DNA from: Kryptolebias marmoratus
Taxonomy: Eukaryota; Chordata; Actinopteri; Cyprinodontiformes; Rivulidae
Direction of reading: 5' to 3'
Assembly: GCF_001649575.2 (NCBI RefSeq)
Contig: NC_051437.1
Span: 21,219,685-21,283,684, forward strand
DNA length: 64,000 nucleotides
The position numbers and the translations under genes were made by a program. Shown piece after piece: positions 51,693 through 63,136 of this stretch. Each line of letters begins with the position of its first letter. The first letter of the stretch is position 1. The notes beneath the pieces were generated by a model. That model did no database searches. It worked only from the letters and a program-made list of their open reading frames with translations, and was not told the DNA's origin.

Positions 51693-54600
51693 CCAAGTCA
51701 CTAGAGACTCTTCACTTTGTACATTTGGACCTGCGCCCAAACTCTTTCTATGTATGTGTGAGTGACTGTGCATGTGATCCTAAAAATGCAGAAAAACCAC
51801 AGCATGGATTTGTAAGATAAAGTTTGACCAAGTAACACACAACATCACAGACAAATACTAACATGCAGAAAGCTAAATATGGATCCCCACAAGAAGAAGA
51901 AATAGTCTGCTGTTTCAAAATATAGTTTTCCTTTTCATTGTCTTTGTCTTTAAAAAGTCTGCAAACTTTGCCTATCCATGGGCCTCTTGTTTGAACAAAA
52001 CTCTCTATGTACTCGAAATGCAGAAAATGACAGCCAAAAATAGAAAAAGTACCAAATGTTTTCTGTTTGTGTTAAAATATGGAAACAATGTAAATATTTA
52101 GCCAAACCTCAATAAACTTTGTGGAATTTACTTGCCAGTTGTCCGTCAACAAATGACAATATCTCAGTGGTTGCTGTTCAGAAAAACTTTGATGCAAATA
52201 AGAGATACTCCTTTTCTTTCTCTGTTTTTCTTTGTCCTTCCCTACCTAGTAAGAACAAATTCCTGGTTTGAATTACGAATAAATTGGCACTAGATGGAAA
52301 GGCAGACAGTGAAGTCTTGTATATGCTTATAAATACACCAATTCAGTTTGCAAGGGAGATGATACTCTGCAGAGTTAAGAAGGCAAGCTCAAATTTATGT
52401 AAGGTAGAAGTATAAACATTCGTACAAGCAATGAAAGTGTAAACATCTTTTCAGCTGAGGTATGTGAAATGAAAAGTAGATCTAGCATGACCTTTGGTTC
52501 AATCTATTTGCCACAGAGTCAAGACCCTAAATCTTGGACCTATAACCTTCTGCTTGCTAAAAGGCAATATGTGTCATGGAAAAAATGAGATCATTAGAAA
52601 TGAGGCAGCATTATTTTTTTTCCACTGGTCACGTGTCAATAAATGGCAACTGTTATTAAAATGAAGAGGCAAAATGTGATATTTCAATATCTGAAAGGCA
52701 TGCTACAACTCCTGTTGATGCTGTGCAGGCAATCCTCTTAGACCAAAAGTAGGGTTATTTATTGGGTCTCAATCCTGCAGCTGTCACAGAATCTGCAAGC
52801 TGAAGATCTATTGGCACACCCTTATTCACTTATGATTATTACTGATCATCTGCCCAAATGACTTATCAATAAAGCAAAGGCCAAGCAGATAATTTATCTG
52901 CATGCTTCTGTCAATATCAAGTTCAGAACCAACGGCCTTAAAAGGATAAGGACGTCAGGTGATGGATGATGGTAAGGCTCCCATGAAAATATGACCCTTT
53001 TAATAAATTTGCAATATCCTTTTCCTTTCCTTCTCCCCCCACCTCCCTTTGCATTCCTCTCAGTCTCTTCTCGTGAAAGTGCGCTTCTTTCCCAAGGTTT
53101 CTTTGCTGAGTAAGTGCAAACGGCAATTTGTGACATCACATTCCTACAAAGAAAAAGCTTCAAATTTTTCAATTGTCAGGTGGATGAATGTAAATATTTG
53201 ATCTATTCATTTGCGCTAATGGTTTGACACTTGTACTGCATGTGTATGCAAGACCTGTGAATCATGCAGGACAGTGAAATGATGAGACAAGTCTGTTCGG
53301 GGTCAATGTAAGTGGTGCCAGAAGATTTCACTATGGCATTTTCTTCATAAATCACACAGACTCTCAGGACATACAAGGTCAAAGCTCGTTCAGTAAATAT
53401 TAGCTGCTTGTATTTGAGAAGTGGCCATGACTTTCCAGAGTCACACAATAGTTTCGTCTGTTTGTATTCCAAATCTAACCTTTGTGCACTAAGCTCTATC
53501 TTGCCAACAGTTCTCTGTTCCGTCAAAGGCCGCACCCTGACCCATCTGGATGTAGGGTTGGGTAACAGAGTTAGCATTAGTGCAATGTTGTGTCAAGCAA
53601 ATCTAATCTTGCATGAATCTTTGACATAATTTATTTCCGTAGATTCAATGTGCATGTGTTCAGCAATGAATGAGTTATATAATGTTCTCATCATCAAAAT
53701 CTTAGTAATATTAAATAACAATAAATAATCAGTGATTATATTGATAAATATAAGGGAAATTATTGCTCCTGATATACTTACAGGACCAAGAGCGTGAAAG
53801 TTTGTTATCAGCAGTGCCCTGACTGTTTGCATTGGCAAAAGCACCTCAAGTCAAAAAAAAAAAAATTGTCCGATGGACGCCCAGTTTCCTGGTATTTAGT
53901 GGTACAAATTTCAAGCCTTTTTTTATTTCCTGAGCCTTTTCACTTCTTGACTTAATCTCAGTAAGCAACCTCATTGTTAATGGATGTTTTTAAGAAGTCA
54001 CAGCCCTGGTTTTGTTTTGGGACAGCTGTCAAAAGCCCTATCTGAGGGAAGTCCAGAAATAGCTGCATTTTACACCCTTTTGAAAGACACGCCAGAGAAA
54101 AGATGTGGAGCCACAAGCAGGGACTATCTGACTTGACGGTCAAAAGCAGATTGGATTAGACGTGTGTACCCAGTCAAGCAGTCTCTGGCAAGCAAGTCTA
54201 AAAGGTTTGTTATCAAGGATTCCACATGATCTCAACATACTGGAGACTTGTTTTCCTTTTTCCTTTGCTGCCATTTTTGGGGTGTTGCTTTGTCAGTTAA
54301 AGAGTGATCAAATTTCTTAGTATCCTGGAATGAGAGATGTTTGACCCATTTGTTGAGATCATGTTTGGCATAAGAGTTAAACCATTTTTTTATTATTTTC
54401 AAGCATTTAAAACAATCTCCTTCGCTTTTTATAATTTTTTCTTTTTAAAAAACTCTTTATTTCTGGGCTTTATTTTATAACACAAATCCTCTTCTCAAAA
54501 CCTCTTACTGCCCCATCTATATGTCAAGAAGATCAATAACCCATTCAAGGCAATGCCACCACAATGAAGTTCTGTCATTGTGCCAAAAAGCTGCAAAAGT

Positions 54601-57502
54601 TCCCAATAAATGTGTAGCAAAACTTTCAATTTGTGGCTTTCTTGGTGTGGCTCTTGCAGCCAATGGGTTGTCAGTCAGGGCCCTGGTTCAAAAAGCCCTG
54701 AGGTTTGTTTGCTGCTGGTTCTTTTTGGAAACTTGTGGCTTTGTGACATCCGCAGTCATCCATTGGGCCATGTTGCCGTATTGCCTCACATTATCCGGAG
54801 TTGAGTAGAATTGTTTTTGGCAACAGAATCCTAACATTTTCCTATGGTACAAACCTCCAAGTGGGGCCCTCTTTTTCTCTTCACTCTTCTCTGAATGATG
54901 ATGAGCAAGCTTTAACATCCTCCTGTACTTCTGTTGCTATGCTTCTTTCAAGAACAGATTTTAGCTGTGAATGCAAAACCAACACATGTTCTTAATAGGC
55001 CCTGAGTAGACTTCTTTAGGTGAAGTTCTGGTGTTTCCACATATCCAAAAATTCTAGAAATAAATTCAGACTGATTTTGCTCAGTCATTTGTTTTAGACT
55101 GTGACAGTTCTTGTAAAAACAATGAGGCAGTCCACTCACTGAGTGTTGTGTTTTCATTTGTCTGCTTAGTCATCATGTCATGTCAATTGGAATGGTACTT
55201 AGGTAGTGCTGAAAAACTCCTGATTTTGTCCAATAACAGAAAGGTGGTATGGAACGCTAATAATGGTGGGGTTTTTCGTTCCCCCAGCCCAAGGTGAAAA
55301 CTCACACCACAGACATGATGAGATACAAACACACAGTCTCTCATACACATACATACACAGTTACGTATATTCCTAATGAGGGTCTGGACATCGCCTGGTA
55401 GAAGGATTCTGCAGGTGGCTGCACTTTCATCAAGCCACGACTACATTTGTTTACATTTGAGGTCATATGGGCCAGAGAGAGAAGTTTGTGTGCCTAGACA
55501 CACATTTACACACTCAGGCTAATTACCCTCACTTCAGTGTTTTCTCTTTTCCATAAGACATATTGACATGTCAGCATTTAGCAGTCTAGATATAGAACAA
55601 ATGGACAATTTTACCTACCTCTGTATGGTGGAAAATCTATCCCCCTCAACATAGGCTAGTCTGTATTTGGATTTGTCTCACCACTCCAGAGGAAAAGTCA
55701 CTTTGAGATGATGGTGACACATGCCATAAATCATAGCTCTGTCGGTTGCTGGCCAATCACATTTTCCTACCCTAATTAATTGTGTATTTATTTGTTTGAT
55801 GGGGTTCTGCTGGAACTAAAGTATTCAGTGTTTGTGTTTGTCTGGAATGTGAGTCTGTGCAAACTTACAGCGAGTCAGTGTTAAAAGAGCATCTCCACCT
55901 GCCTTTTTGCTAGTGCCATTGCCTGTGTTGCGCATTCTTGAGCTTCTACCACTAAACTAAACAATCAACAGTCCTCTTGCTTGGGTACTTTTCAGTTGAC
56001 AAACAGTCTGGAATAAAAATGCATTCAAGTCAAAGACAGGAAATTTTAAAATTAGTATGTCTTTGACAGTGAGCTCAGTGTTTTGGACCCCAAACTGAGG
56101 TTTGGACGACAGAATGCCTACACAGTCCCGACCCCCCACCTAAAGCTGAAACACATTAAGGCATCAGTAAAACCACTCATGTCTGCTTGCATGTCTTTTG
56201 GAGTTTTAGGTTACACACACACAATTTGATACACACACATATTTACACTTGGCATGTAGCTGAGCAGAGCAGGGGGAAAGTCCAGAAATTGTCCCATAGT
56301 TGTTGAGCGCCTGGTAGCATTTTAGATGACCCAGCCAAGCTGTTGGTTTTGTAAACTGTTGCAGATGGTTTGAGGCATTACAAGAAACAGAAGCCCACCC
56401 CAACTCTTCTCTCTTGCACACTGTCTCTGTTTTACTGTCAATGGTGTTCCCATGTTCAAAGTGTACATGTATTTTTCTTTTCACTTCCAGACTAACCATA
56501 TTAACCTAATTTATCTTTTTTTTCTAGTTGTCATCTTAAAGTCCCTTTAACATTTTTAGCCCACAAACTGAATGAGGAATATATTCTAATCCTTTGTTAG
56601 CATAATTGTAAGTGACTGTTGTCATGTTTATAATAATGTAACAACTTAACAAACAATCCTATTGCACTTTAATAATCAATCTGTACATTTTAAAAAATGC
56701 AAACAGTTTAAAAGTTGTGTTTGTGTATCTTCTATTGCATTTGCTAGCATTTGTAAAGCTTTAGATCTAAAGTAAATAGGTTGATAACACTTTTTTAAGT
56801 GTCTGTTGTGTAATTACAACCACGTGGTGAGACCTAAAACATCTTGGTGAGGTTTGGTGAAACTAAAAAACATATACCTTGACACCCTTATATAGGAAAC
56901 CATGGAATACACTACATCTGTTCATATGTGGTCCATCTGGTTCAATCTTAAGTGAATGAGGAAAATAAACTACTGTGTGCTACTCTGTTTTCAGATGTTT
57001 TCTTTTCTGTTTTATGGGGGAAAATGGTCTTATGGACAAACTCAAAAACATTTTAATCTAAATTATGTGGGAATGTGCACAATCTTAAAATCATGCTCAC
57101 AATTAATAATTATTTCCTGTGAATTGAGGCCTGGCACGGAAAGCTCCATACAAGAAGTTAGTGTATGCCAAAATTCAAAGAATAGCCTCACAGTTTCCAT
57201 GGGAGATTCCACAACAGATAAATGTCTCTTTCCCAATCATGGTGGGCCACATTGGTTAAGGAAATACAAACTTTAATATGTCAGCTCAAATATAAAGGTT
57301 GACAGTCTTGTCACAACACCCATACAACACACCTACTGTTAAAGGGCAGATGGTGAGGATAGGATGCAGGAAAAGGAAAGCTCAGAAATAGTGTTTTTTC
57401 ATGGAGGAAGGGTTGGGCATAATTTCACATAAACCTGGTATGTTGATCCCCCACCTAAAAGTTCTCTGAAAAAACAGTTAGCTTTTTTTTCTATTCTTGG
57501 TG

Positions 57503-57559
57503 GGCTTCTAAGCATAGGAAACAGAAACAGTCAGATGAAATGAGACTCAGGGTTACAGT
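57503..57559 (-). repeat. Short relic sharing sequence with the SINE-like element at 62.8 kb
   Basis: GCATAGGAAACAGAAACAG followed by TCAGATGAAATGAGACTCAG closely parallels 62788-62843 (GTACAGGAAGCAGAGACAG, then TGAGATGAAGTGAGACTCAG). Same orientation relative to the + strand as that minus-strand copy. Confidence 0.6.
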
Positions 57560-58060
57560 TTTTTGTGTGAAACACCCTCTCATTGCAGCAGGGCAGCACC
57601 ATCTCTTCATCATACCCCTACTTCCTCCATTTCCTCTAGCAGACACTGGGAGCATTCTGCCACCCATCTGCCCCCCAGTAAATATTGCTTGAAGGCTTAA
57701 TTATGCATACTCTCACTGATAAACACACACATTCTCAGGGAAATTTCCTGCAACGCTGAAGCAGAGAATTAACGTCAAATGTGAGGCATTCATTCATCTA
57801 AATGTGTGTAGTGTATGTTTGCGTCTGGTTGTGGTTTTGTGACCTCTCAGGCCATTATTGTGTCCCACTGGTCATATTTGTAACCCAGAGGGTGTATTTG
57901 ATGAACTGTGAAAGTCTTGTGCTCACATCAAATCATACCCGAAGGTTGGCTCTTTCAAGAGGCATAATCAATATTATCTTTTAATACATTCATCAAAAGT
58001 TATTGTTCTTGTATGCAAAATGTTTTTATATAAAATGTTTGAATAATGATGTTTTTGTTT

Positions 58061-58072
58061 TTTCAGCAGATG
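58061..58072 (+). promoter_or_regulatory. prdm16: Tandem (NAGNAG) splice acceptor of prdm16 exon 3
   Basis: The acceptor reads TTTCAGCAGATG, with two AGs three bases apart. Using the first gives GWE-QMIND; using the second removes the glutamine and gives GWE-MIND. Both stay in frame. The first agrees with human PRDM16, where Q follows GWE, so it is taken as the main site. CAGCAG acceptors are known to be used alternatively in many vertebrate genes; use here is inferred. Confidence 0.6.
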
Positions 58073-58117
58073 ATAAATGACCATGAAGATGACTCCCCTG
58101 ATAGCTGCATCAAAAAG
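58067..58117 (+). CDS. prdm16: prdm16 coding microexon 3 (17 residues inside the PR domain)
   Basis: A 51-base exon too small for standard ORF detection. The acceptor is a T-rich tract ending TTTTTTCAG at 58066 and the donor is AAG|GTAGAA at 58117/58118. It is in phase 0 at both ends, so it joins directly to the exon ending at 26795 (FGWE). It encodes QMINDHEDDSPDSCIKK. Human PRDM16 (recalled) has a 17-residue segment at the same point, QILTDVEVSPQEGCITK. Six positions are identical without gaps (Q1, D5, E7, C14, I15, K17), and both are acidic. MECOM, the closest paralogue, goes straight from GWE to ILDEF without this segment, which supports the PRDM16 assignment. The exon length is a multiple of three, so skipping it would keep the reading frame and give a MECOM-like PR domain. 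The next exon, expected to begin with residues like ISEDLG, was not seen before the window ends. Confidence 0.85.
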
Positions 58118-61100
58118 GTAGAACAATTATTTCTCTAAATGCTACATTTCAAGTTTGTTTTCTCATTTCTGTCTTGAATTGCAGCTATCATGTTTTTATA
58201 CAGTACATCATAGGTGTTGAAGTTCTTATGCAGTTTGTCTAAAAATCTGATATACTGTAAAAATGTAATTTTTACATACTTCATTGGCTTGTCAATTCAA
58301 TCATTATCTTAGAATATCATTAACTTCTAACAGAGCAGACATGCAATGAACAGAAAAAAATGTTTGTTTTTTTAATTTTATTCTGCAGTAACTATTTTGG
58401 TAAATATCAAGCATTGCTTATCAGACCAACAAATAATGATCTGCAATCTTGTACGCCCACCTTTTACTCATGCATGTGCTGTGACCGACACGTCCCATTG
58501 ACCAGTCACTGACCACTTTATGGGGTGATAAATTTATTGAAGAGGCTGGGCAGTTTGTTTTTTATGGCCAGTGTCACAGGGTCAAAAAAAAAACAAAAAA
58601 AAAAACGCCAAGAGAGTTCATGTCCATCTAATGGTCCATGAAAGAACAATGGCCATTGCAGAGGGCACACTCTTTCTGAGAATTGCTGAAACCATACAGG
58701 AACAAGCCACAACTCAAGTCAATGACAGCAAGAGGTGTGTGTGTGTGTGTGTGTGTATAGGGGAGGGGCAAATCAATGCTTAAAATGGAACAGCATCAAG
58801 TTATATATTATATGTAAGTTATATAGTGTTTGAGGAGAAATGCAGTTAACAAAATGACACAAAAACCAGCTGAACACTAGTTTTGTTGTGGTCTTTTGTT
58901 TTACTAAACTTGTAATACAGAAACAATCAGCATCAGATAATTTTACAATTGAGGAGCAATATCATTTTGGTAAGAATCTAGACTTTTATCTTAATTTGCT
59001 TAAAAGAAAAGTTAAGTTACAGCAGGAAATATTGGTAAACTAGATATTTGTACAAAACTAGCTTCCTTCAATCCAAGCAATGTGTAAAAAGTCCAAACAT
59101 GGATAAACTGAAGACGCCTTGTGAGCTAAGTCAGCAAAGTGGATTACACTTAAGATCACTCTAGCTGTAATTTACAGTTATGACCACTCTGGCTTTTAGA
59201 AAACACAAAATCACTTCAATTTGATCATTTGCATTTCAGGTCAAGGGTCTTGCTTCACCTTGTATAAACAGCTAGACCATCATGTAAATCACTGACTGCT
59301 TGGTGGATCTGAAATCTTACATTAGTCAATGAGCTTATTTTAAGTGCTGACCGCAGATGGTTTGGGCTGTTCAGAGTCTGCCACATGTTCGTACAATATG
59401 GAAAAACCTACTTGGTTCTATAAACTACCTAACCACCTCCGACATGAGACGCATTTTCTCATCTGCATCCATACACACAAACACACACTCATTTGCACAA
59501 TCAGAGGTAAATTTCATGCAAACAGACAAAACAGGAGCAGAAAGTTGTACTCTACATCATACAGATGACAGAACACAGACTTACAGTTTGCCTACCTACC
59601 GTAAGTAAAAACACACTGGCTACATCGCATTATGCAGAGTGTGAGTTGTGGTGGACCCTCATCGGGCGGTGGCAGACCACATGCTTGTTATGAATATGAA
59701 TGAAATTATGCATGAGCCATTTCTTATGACATGACTCATTCATCCCCATGCAGGTGCACACAAACGCAGGGCGAGAGCTTGCACACAGCAGCTTGCATGC
59801 ACACAAAAACATCGACTTTATTTGCCTTCTCCATGCCATTACCATCGCTGCACTTGATTAAGGCAAAATGTTAATTGAGTTGTAACTTGTGAATAAACTA
59901 GCTTACTGCTAAAAGGTGTTTATGTAACTGTGTGTTGTTCAAGCTCATTTGTTGCAGTGCTCTGCTGTAAGAAAATCTGCTGTTATATGCGTTCCCCGCA
60001 TATTTTATGCTGAGAGACGTTTTTTTTCTTCATTCTACAACACTGCATACAATACCTATTCAGTTAAAGAGTTTTTTGTACAGGCAGAAACCAGTTCTCT
60101 CAATATAAGAGGTAATTCTGTACATGGAAGGATGGAAAAATGACATGGGGGGGAAAAAGGTTTAGGTTTGGCATTTTTCCTAATTTGGTATTTAAAATAA
60201 AGAATTTTAAAATTAAATCGTTCGAAATAAAAATAGAAACAAGAACAACTTAAGTAGAGTAATATTTTAGAAATTATGATATGCCCTCATAAAAGTATTC
60301 TTCAGGAATACTTCAGAAATAAAAAAATATTTTCTAATACTTTTTATACAAAATATATGTTAGTATGTTATTATTGTCCAGTTATATTTACAAAAAAAAT
60401 TAAAGCCTTGCATGCTTTGTCACTTCATGCAGTATCTAATCTTACATAAATGGCAAAAAATGTGCATGCATACTACTCACTCCATCCTTGCCATGTGTAT
60501 GTCTGATTGAGGCTGTGGCAAACATCAACAGAAAAGTACTTGATTGACTGAATCGTGTCACGTTAACGGGCTGGTTAAGGCCAGTTGTGCGTCCTGTGTC
60601 TGAAAAGAGCCTTTTTGTGTTCATCTGAAAGAAGAATAAAAGCAAACGTGAGGGTGCATTAGAGTCGGGGATAAGGCAGCAGATAAAATGGAAGCAAAGA
60701 TATTATTGTAGCTTCTCCAGGCCACTTAACTGAAAGCTGCCCAGAGCTGCCCTTAGACCTGTTTGTGTGTATTCACATGTGTGAAGTTTAAAGCTCTGGA
60801 TTCATATCCTGGGCTTTCTAAACCATATTGGCTTACACACATGCAATAAAAAGTCTCATGCATCATCACGCCACCCACATTCAGAAAATTAAAAAGACCT
60901 GTTATCTGAATCCTCTCTCTGCTTCCCTCTTCCACTTACTTCATCCCTCTGTGCTTTTCAGCAGACAGGATGGTGTTGTTGTAGCTAAAGATTGTTATCG
61001 GTGGCTATTAGTGATAGGATCGGGGATTGTTTGATTTAGTCTGGCCTGGCTATACAAAACAGGACTATCTGTCTGTTTAGCTGTCTAGGCCCCGCTTATG

Positions 61101-62550
61101 TATATTTTCCCCTCACACACACAGTACATTCACCTAAGTCTAGTGTGTAGACGCTAATAGGGTATTGGAGGACTTGAGTTTCCATTTAGAATCCATGGAT
61201 TTAAAAGTGGTAGTTAGATAGAGAGCAGGGTGAAAAGTGGACAGTCTCTGTTCTGCCTTTGTGTGTGCCTGTGTTTGGTTTGTCTCTGTGTGTGTTAATC
61301 CTCATCTTCAGAAGAGCGCTCCTGTCCACGCCGACGTGTGTAAACACTCCAGCAGATCAGATGACAGATAATGACTTCCAGATAGACACCCTCCATTCAA
61401 CCAGCAGAGAAAATCAATGAGCACTGATTGCTTTTTTCCCAAGACGATCATCTCTCACCCAAAGGCTACTATCTGTCTCTCTCTCTTTCTATATCTACTT
61501 CTCTCTCAATTTCTCAGCCCCTCTCTTCCAGCCTTATTCATTCACCTCTCAATACAACAGAGATTGAATCAATTCATGCTGCTTCTCACTGGGGATTTAC
61601 TGTGAAAAGATACAAAAGAATATCTTTTTAAGATTATCAGGTCTTCCTACTCCATCTATTGGGCATCTCATTTTTTGGATTTGCCGTTACTGAAAAAGGA
61701 CTTGTATTTTTTGTAATTTTTAAAGTTCTGTTACTGAACCTCAGGCACTTGGCTGTAATCATTTGCATCATGATGCGACTTTTTCAGTAAAAGTGTGATA
61801 CAAATTAAATATTCTTTGAGAATAGGAATATGACAGAGATTGATAAGAACTCTGACCTAAAAGTAAGTTTTCCCTCTTCATGCTTAAACACTGAGGAGCA
61901 AAATGGGGGTTAGTTGAACTTGTAAATCTATAATGTGTATGTGTCGGCACCAAGTATCTGCCTTCACCCCTCCCTTCCAAGCAGGGGAATTGAGTCTCTA
62001 AATGCACAACCTAAATGGCCCTAAATGTATGAGGGCTATTATGTGGACACAGGGAGGCTCATGGGTCACAGAAGTGATCCAGTGCTTCAGGCCATAGTTT
62101 ACCTTCTGCCAACAGTCCCAAACTCCTCCATTCCTCCCCCCCTGTTTAAATAGGCTCATGATTGATTGATAATTATAATAATTTGTTTGAAATGATTATC
62201 TGAATATTATAATCACTGCCACCCCAGTGTGCCACGGGGGCAAGTCATTTTTAATAATGCTGAGCGTCACATATACCCCCTGGTTACACACACACACACC
62301 ACACGCACATGTGCACAAACAATGCAGACCTAAAGGTGGATCATGCAAAGAAATGTTTATGTTTAAATGGAGTCATACGTGCATGGATTTAATATTACAA
62401 TAGATGAGAATCACAACAATTTAGATTATTTCAATCATCTGTTTACTTATTTATGTGCTTTATTAGATAGCTCATTCATAAACCAGCTAACTAACTTGAA
62501 GATTTTGTAGCAATTCTGTTGTACAATTTTTATTTATTTATTTTGTGTGT
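58118..62550 (+). other. prdm16: prdm16 intron 3, segment a: no gene seen
   Basis: No further exon found; the expected next exon (ISEDLG...FCVDA-like) was not recognised. A 9-bp inverted repeat, TGTAAAAAT/ATTTTTACA, lies at 58256-58276. Candidate regulatory blocks are 59630-59860 (ATGAATGAAATTATGCATGAG, ACATGACTCATTC), 61290-61420 (GTGTAAACACT, forkhead-like) and 62140-62290 (ATTGATTGATAATTATAATAA, PBX/HOX-like). Confidence 0.5.
58735..58757. repeat. (GT)n microsatellite
   Basis: About 11 uninterrupted GT units followed by ATAGGGGAGGGG. Confidence 0.95.
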
Positions 62551-62700
62551 GCAGCATGGTGTTGCAGTAGATTATTTTGTCACCTCAGCAAAGAGGTTGT
62601 TGGTTCAAACCAGCTGGGAGGCTAGAAGATGTTTCCCTGGTCTTTCAGTGCCTGTCCATGCTTTACCTGGGTGCTCATAGTCAAAGAGACAAAGCACATG
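62551..62700 (+). mobile_element. Degraded SINE head, + orientation
   Basis: GCAGCATGGTGTTGCAGTAG resembles the A-box region and GGTTGTTGGTTCAAACCAGC the B-box region of a tRNA-derived promoter. The layout (GTCACCTCAGCAAAGAGGTT between them) matches the reverse complement of the head at 63070-63136. The part after about 62625 is too decayed to align by eye. Confidence 0.6.
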
Positions 62701-62738
62701 AAATATACTCAATACCTGAATAAATAAAGTAATAACTG

Positions 62739-63136
62739 TCCATCCATCTATCCATTATCCTTACTCACCGGGCTAGTGGGATTAAGTGAGCTTCCGTGTA
62801 CAGGAAGCAGAGACAGTGAGATGAAGTGAGACTCAGGGTCAGGGTCCAGTAGAGGGTGGGTGCACCCTGAAAAAGGTTGCAAGTCCGTCACAGGGCCACA
62901 TAGAGACAAACAAGACAAGCAACCATTCATACTCTCACCTATAAGGACAATTTTAGAGTTACCAGTTAACCTAACATGCATGTTTTTGGTCTTTGGGAGG
63001 AAAACCGGAGTACCCAGAGAAAACCCTCTCATGCACAGGGAGAACATTGAAACTCCACACAGAAAGGCTGGGAGGCAAACCTGCAACCTTCTTGCTGTGA
63101 GGCGACAGCGCTAACCACTGCCACGCTATGTTGCCC
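62739..63136 (-). mobile_element. tRNA-headed SINE-like element, near full length
   Basis: Read on the minus strand it starts near 63136 with a tRNA-like head (GTGGCAGTGGTTAGCGCTG, then GTCGCCTCACAGCAAGAAGG, with a decayed B box). It continues through TTTCTGTGTGGAGTTTCAATG and AAACATGCATGTTAGGTTAA, and ends at 62739 with GGATAATGGATAGATGGATG, a 3' tail typical of this family. Very common in teleost genomes; supports the organism call. No open frame. The minus-strand frame spanning it is a shadow of the repeat. Confidence 0.85.

Larger units (their letters stand above)
50242..58066 (+). other. prdm16: prdm16 intron 2, segment e, up to the exon 3 acceptor
   Basis: AT-rich intron with no exon before the 58067 microexon. 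It holds a perfect inverted repeat (51667-51692) and a short repeat relic (57503-57559). A balanced candidate block is 57600-57740 (GGCTTAATTATGCATACTC). The intron ends in a T-rich tract. Confidence 0.5.

Noticed and set aside
62551..62625. A true tRNA gene
   Set aside because: Box-like sequences are present, but no cloverleaf is formed and the layout matches the SINE head found inverted nearby.
62748..63114. Open frames on both strands over the 62.7-63.1 kb repeat
   Set aside because: They are shadows of the SINE-like element, which is non-coding.
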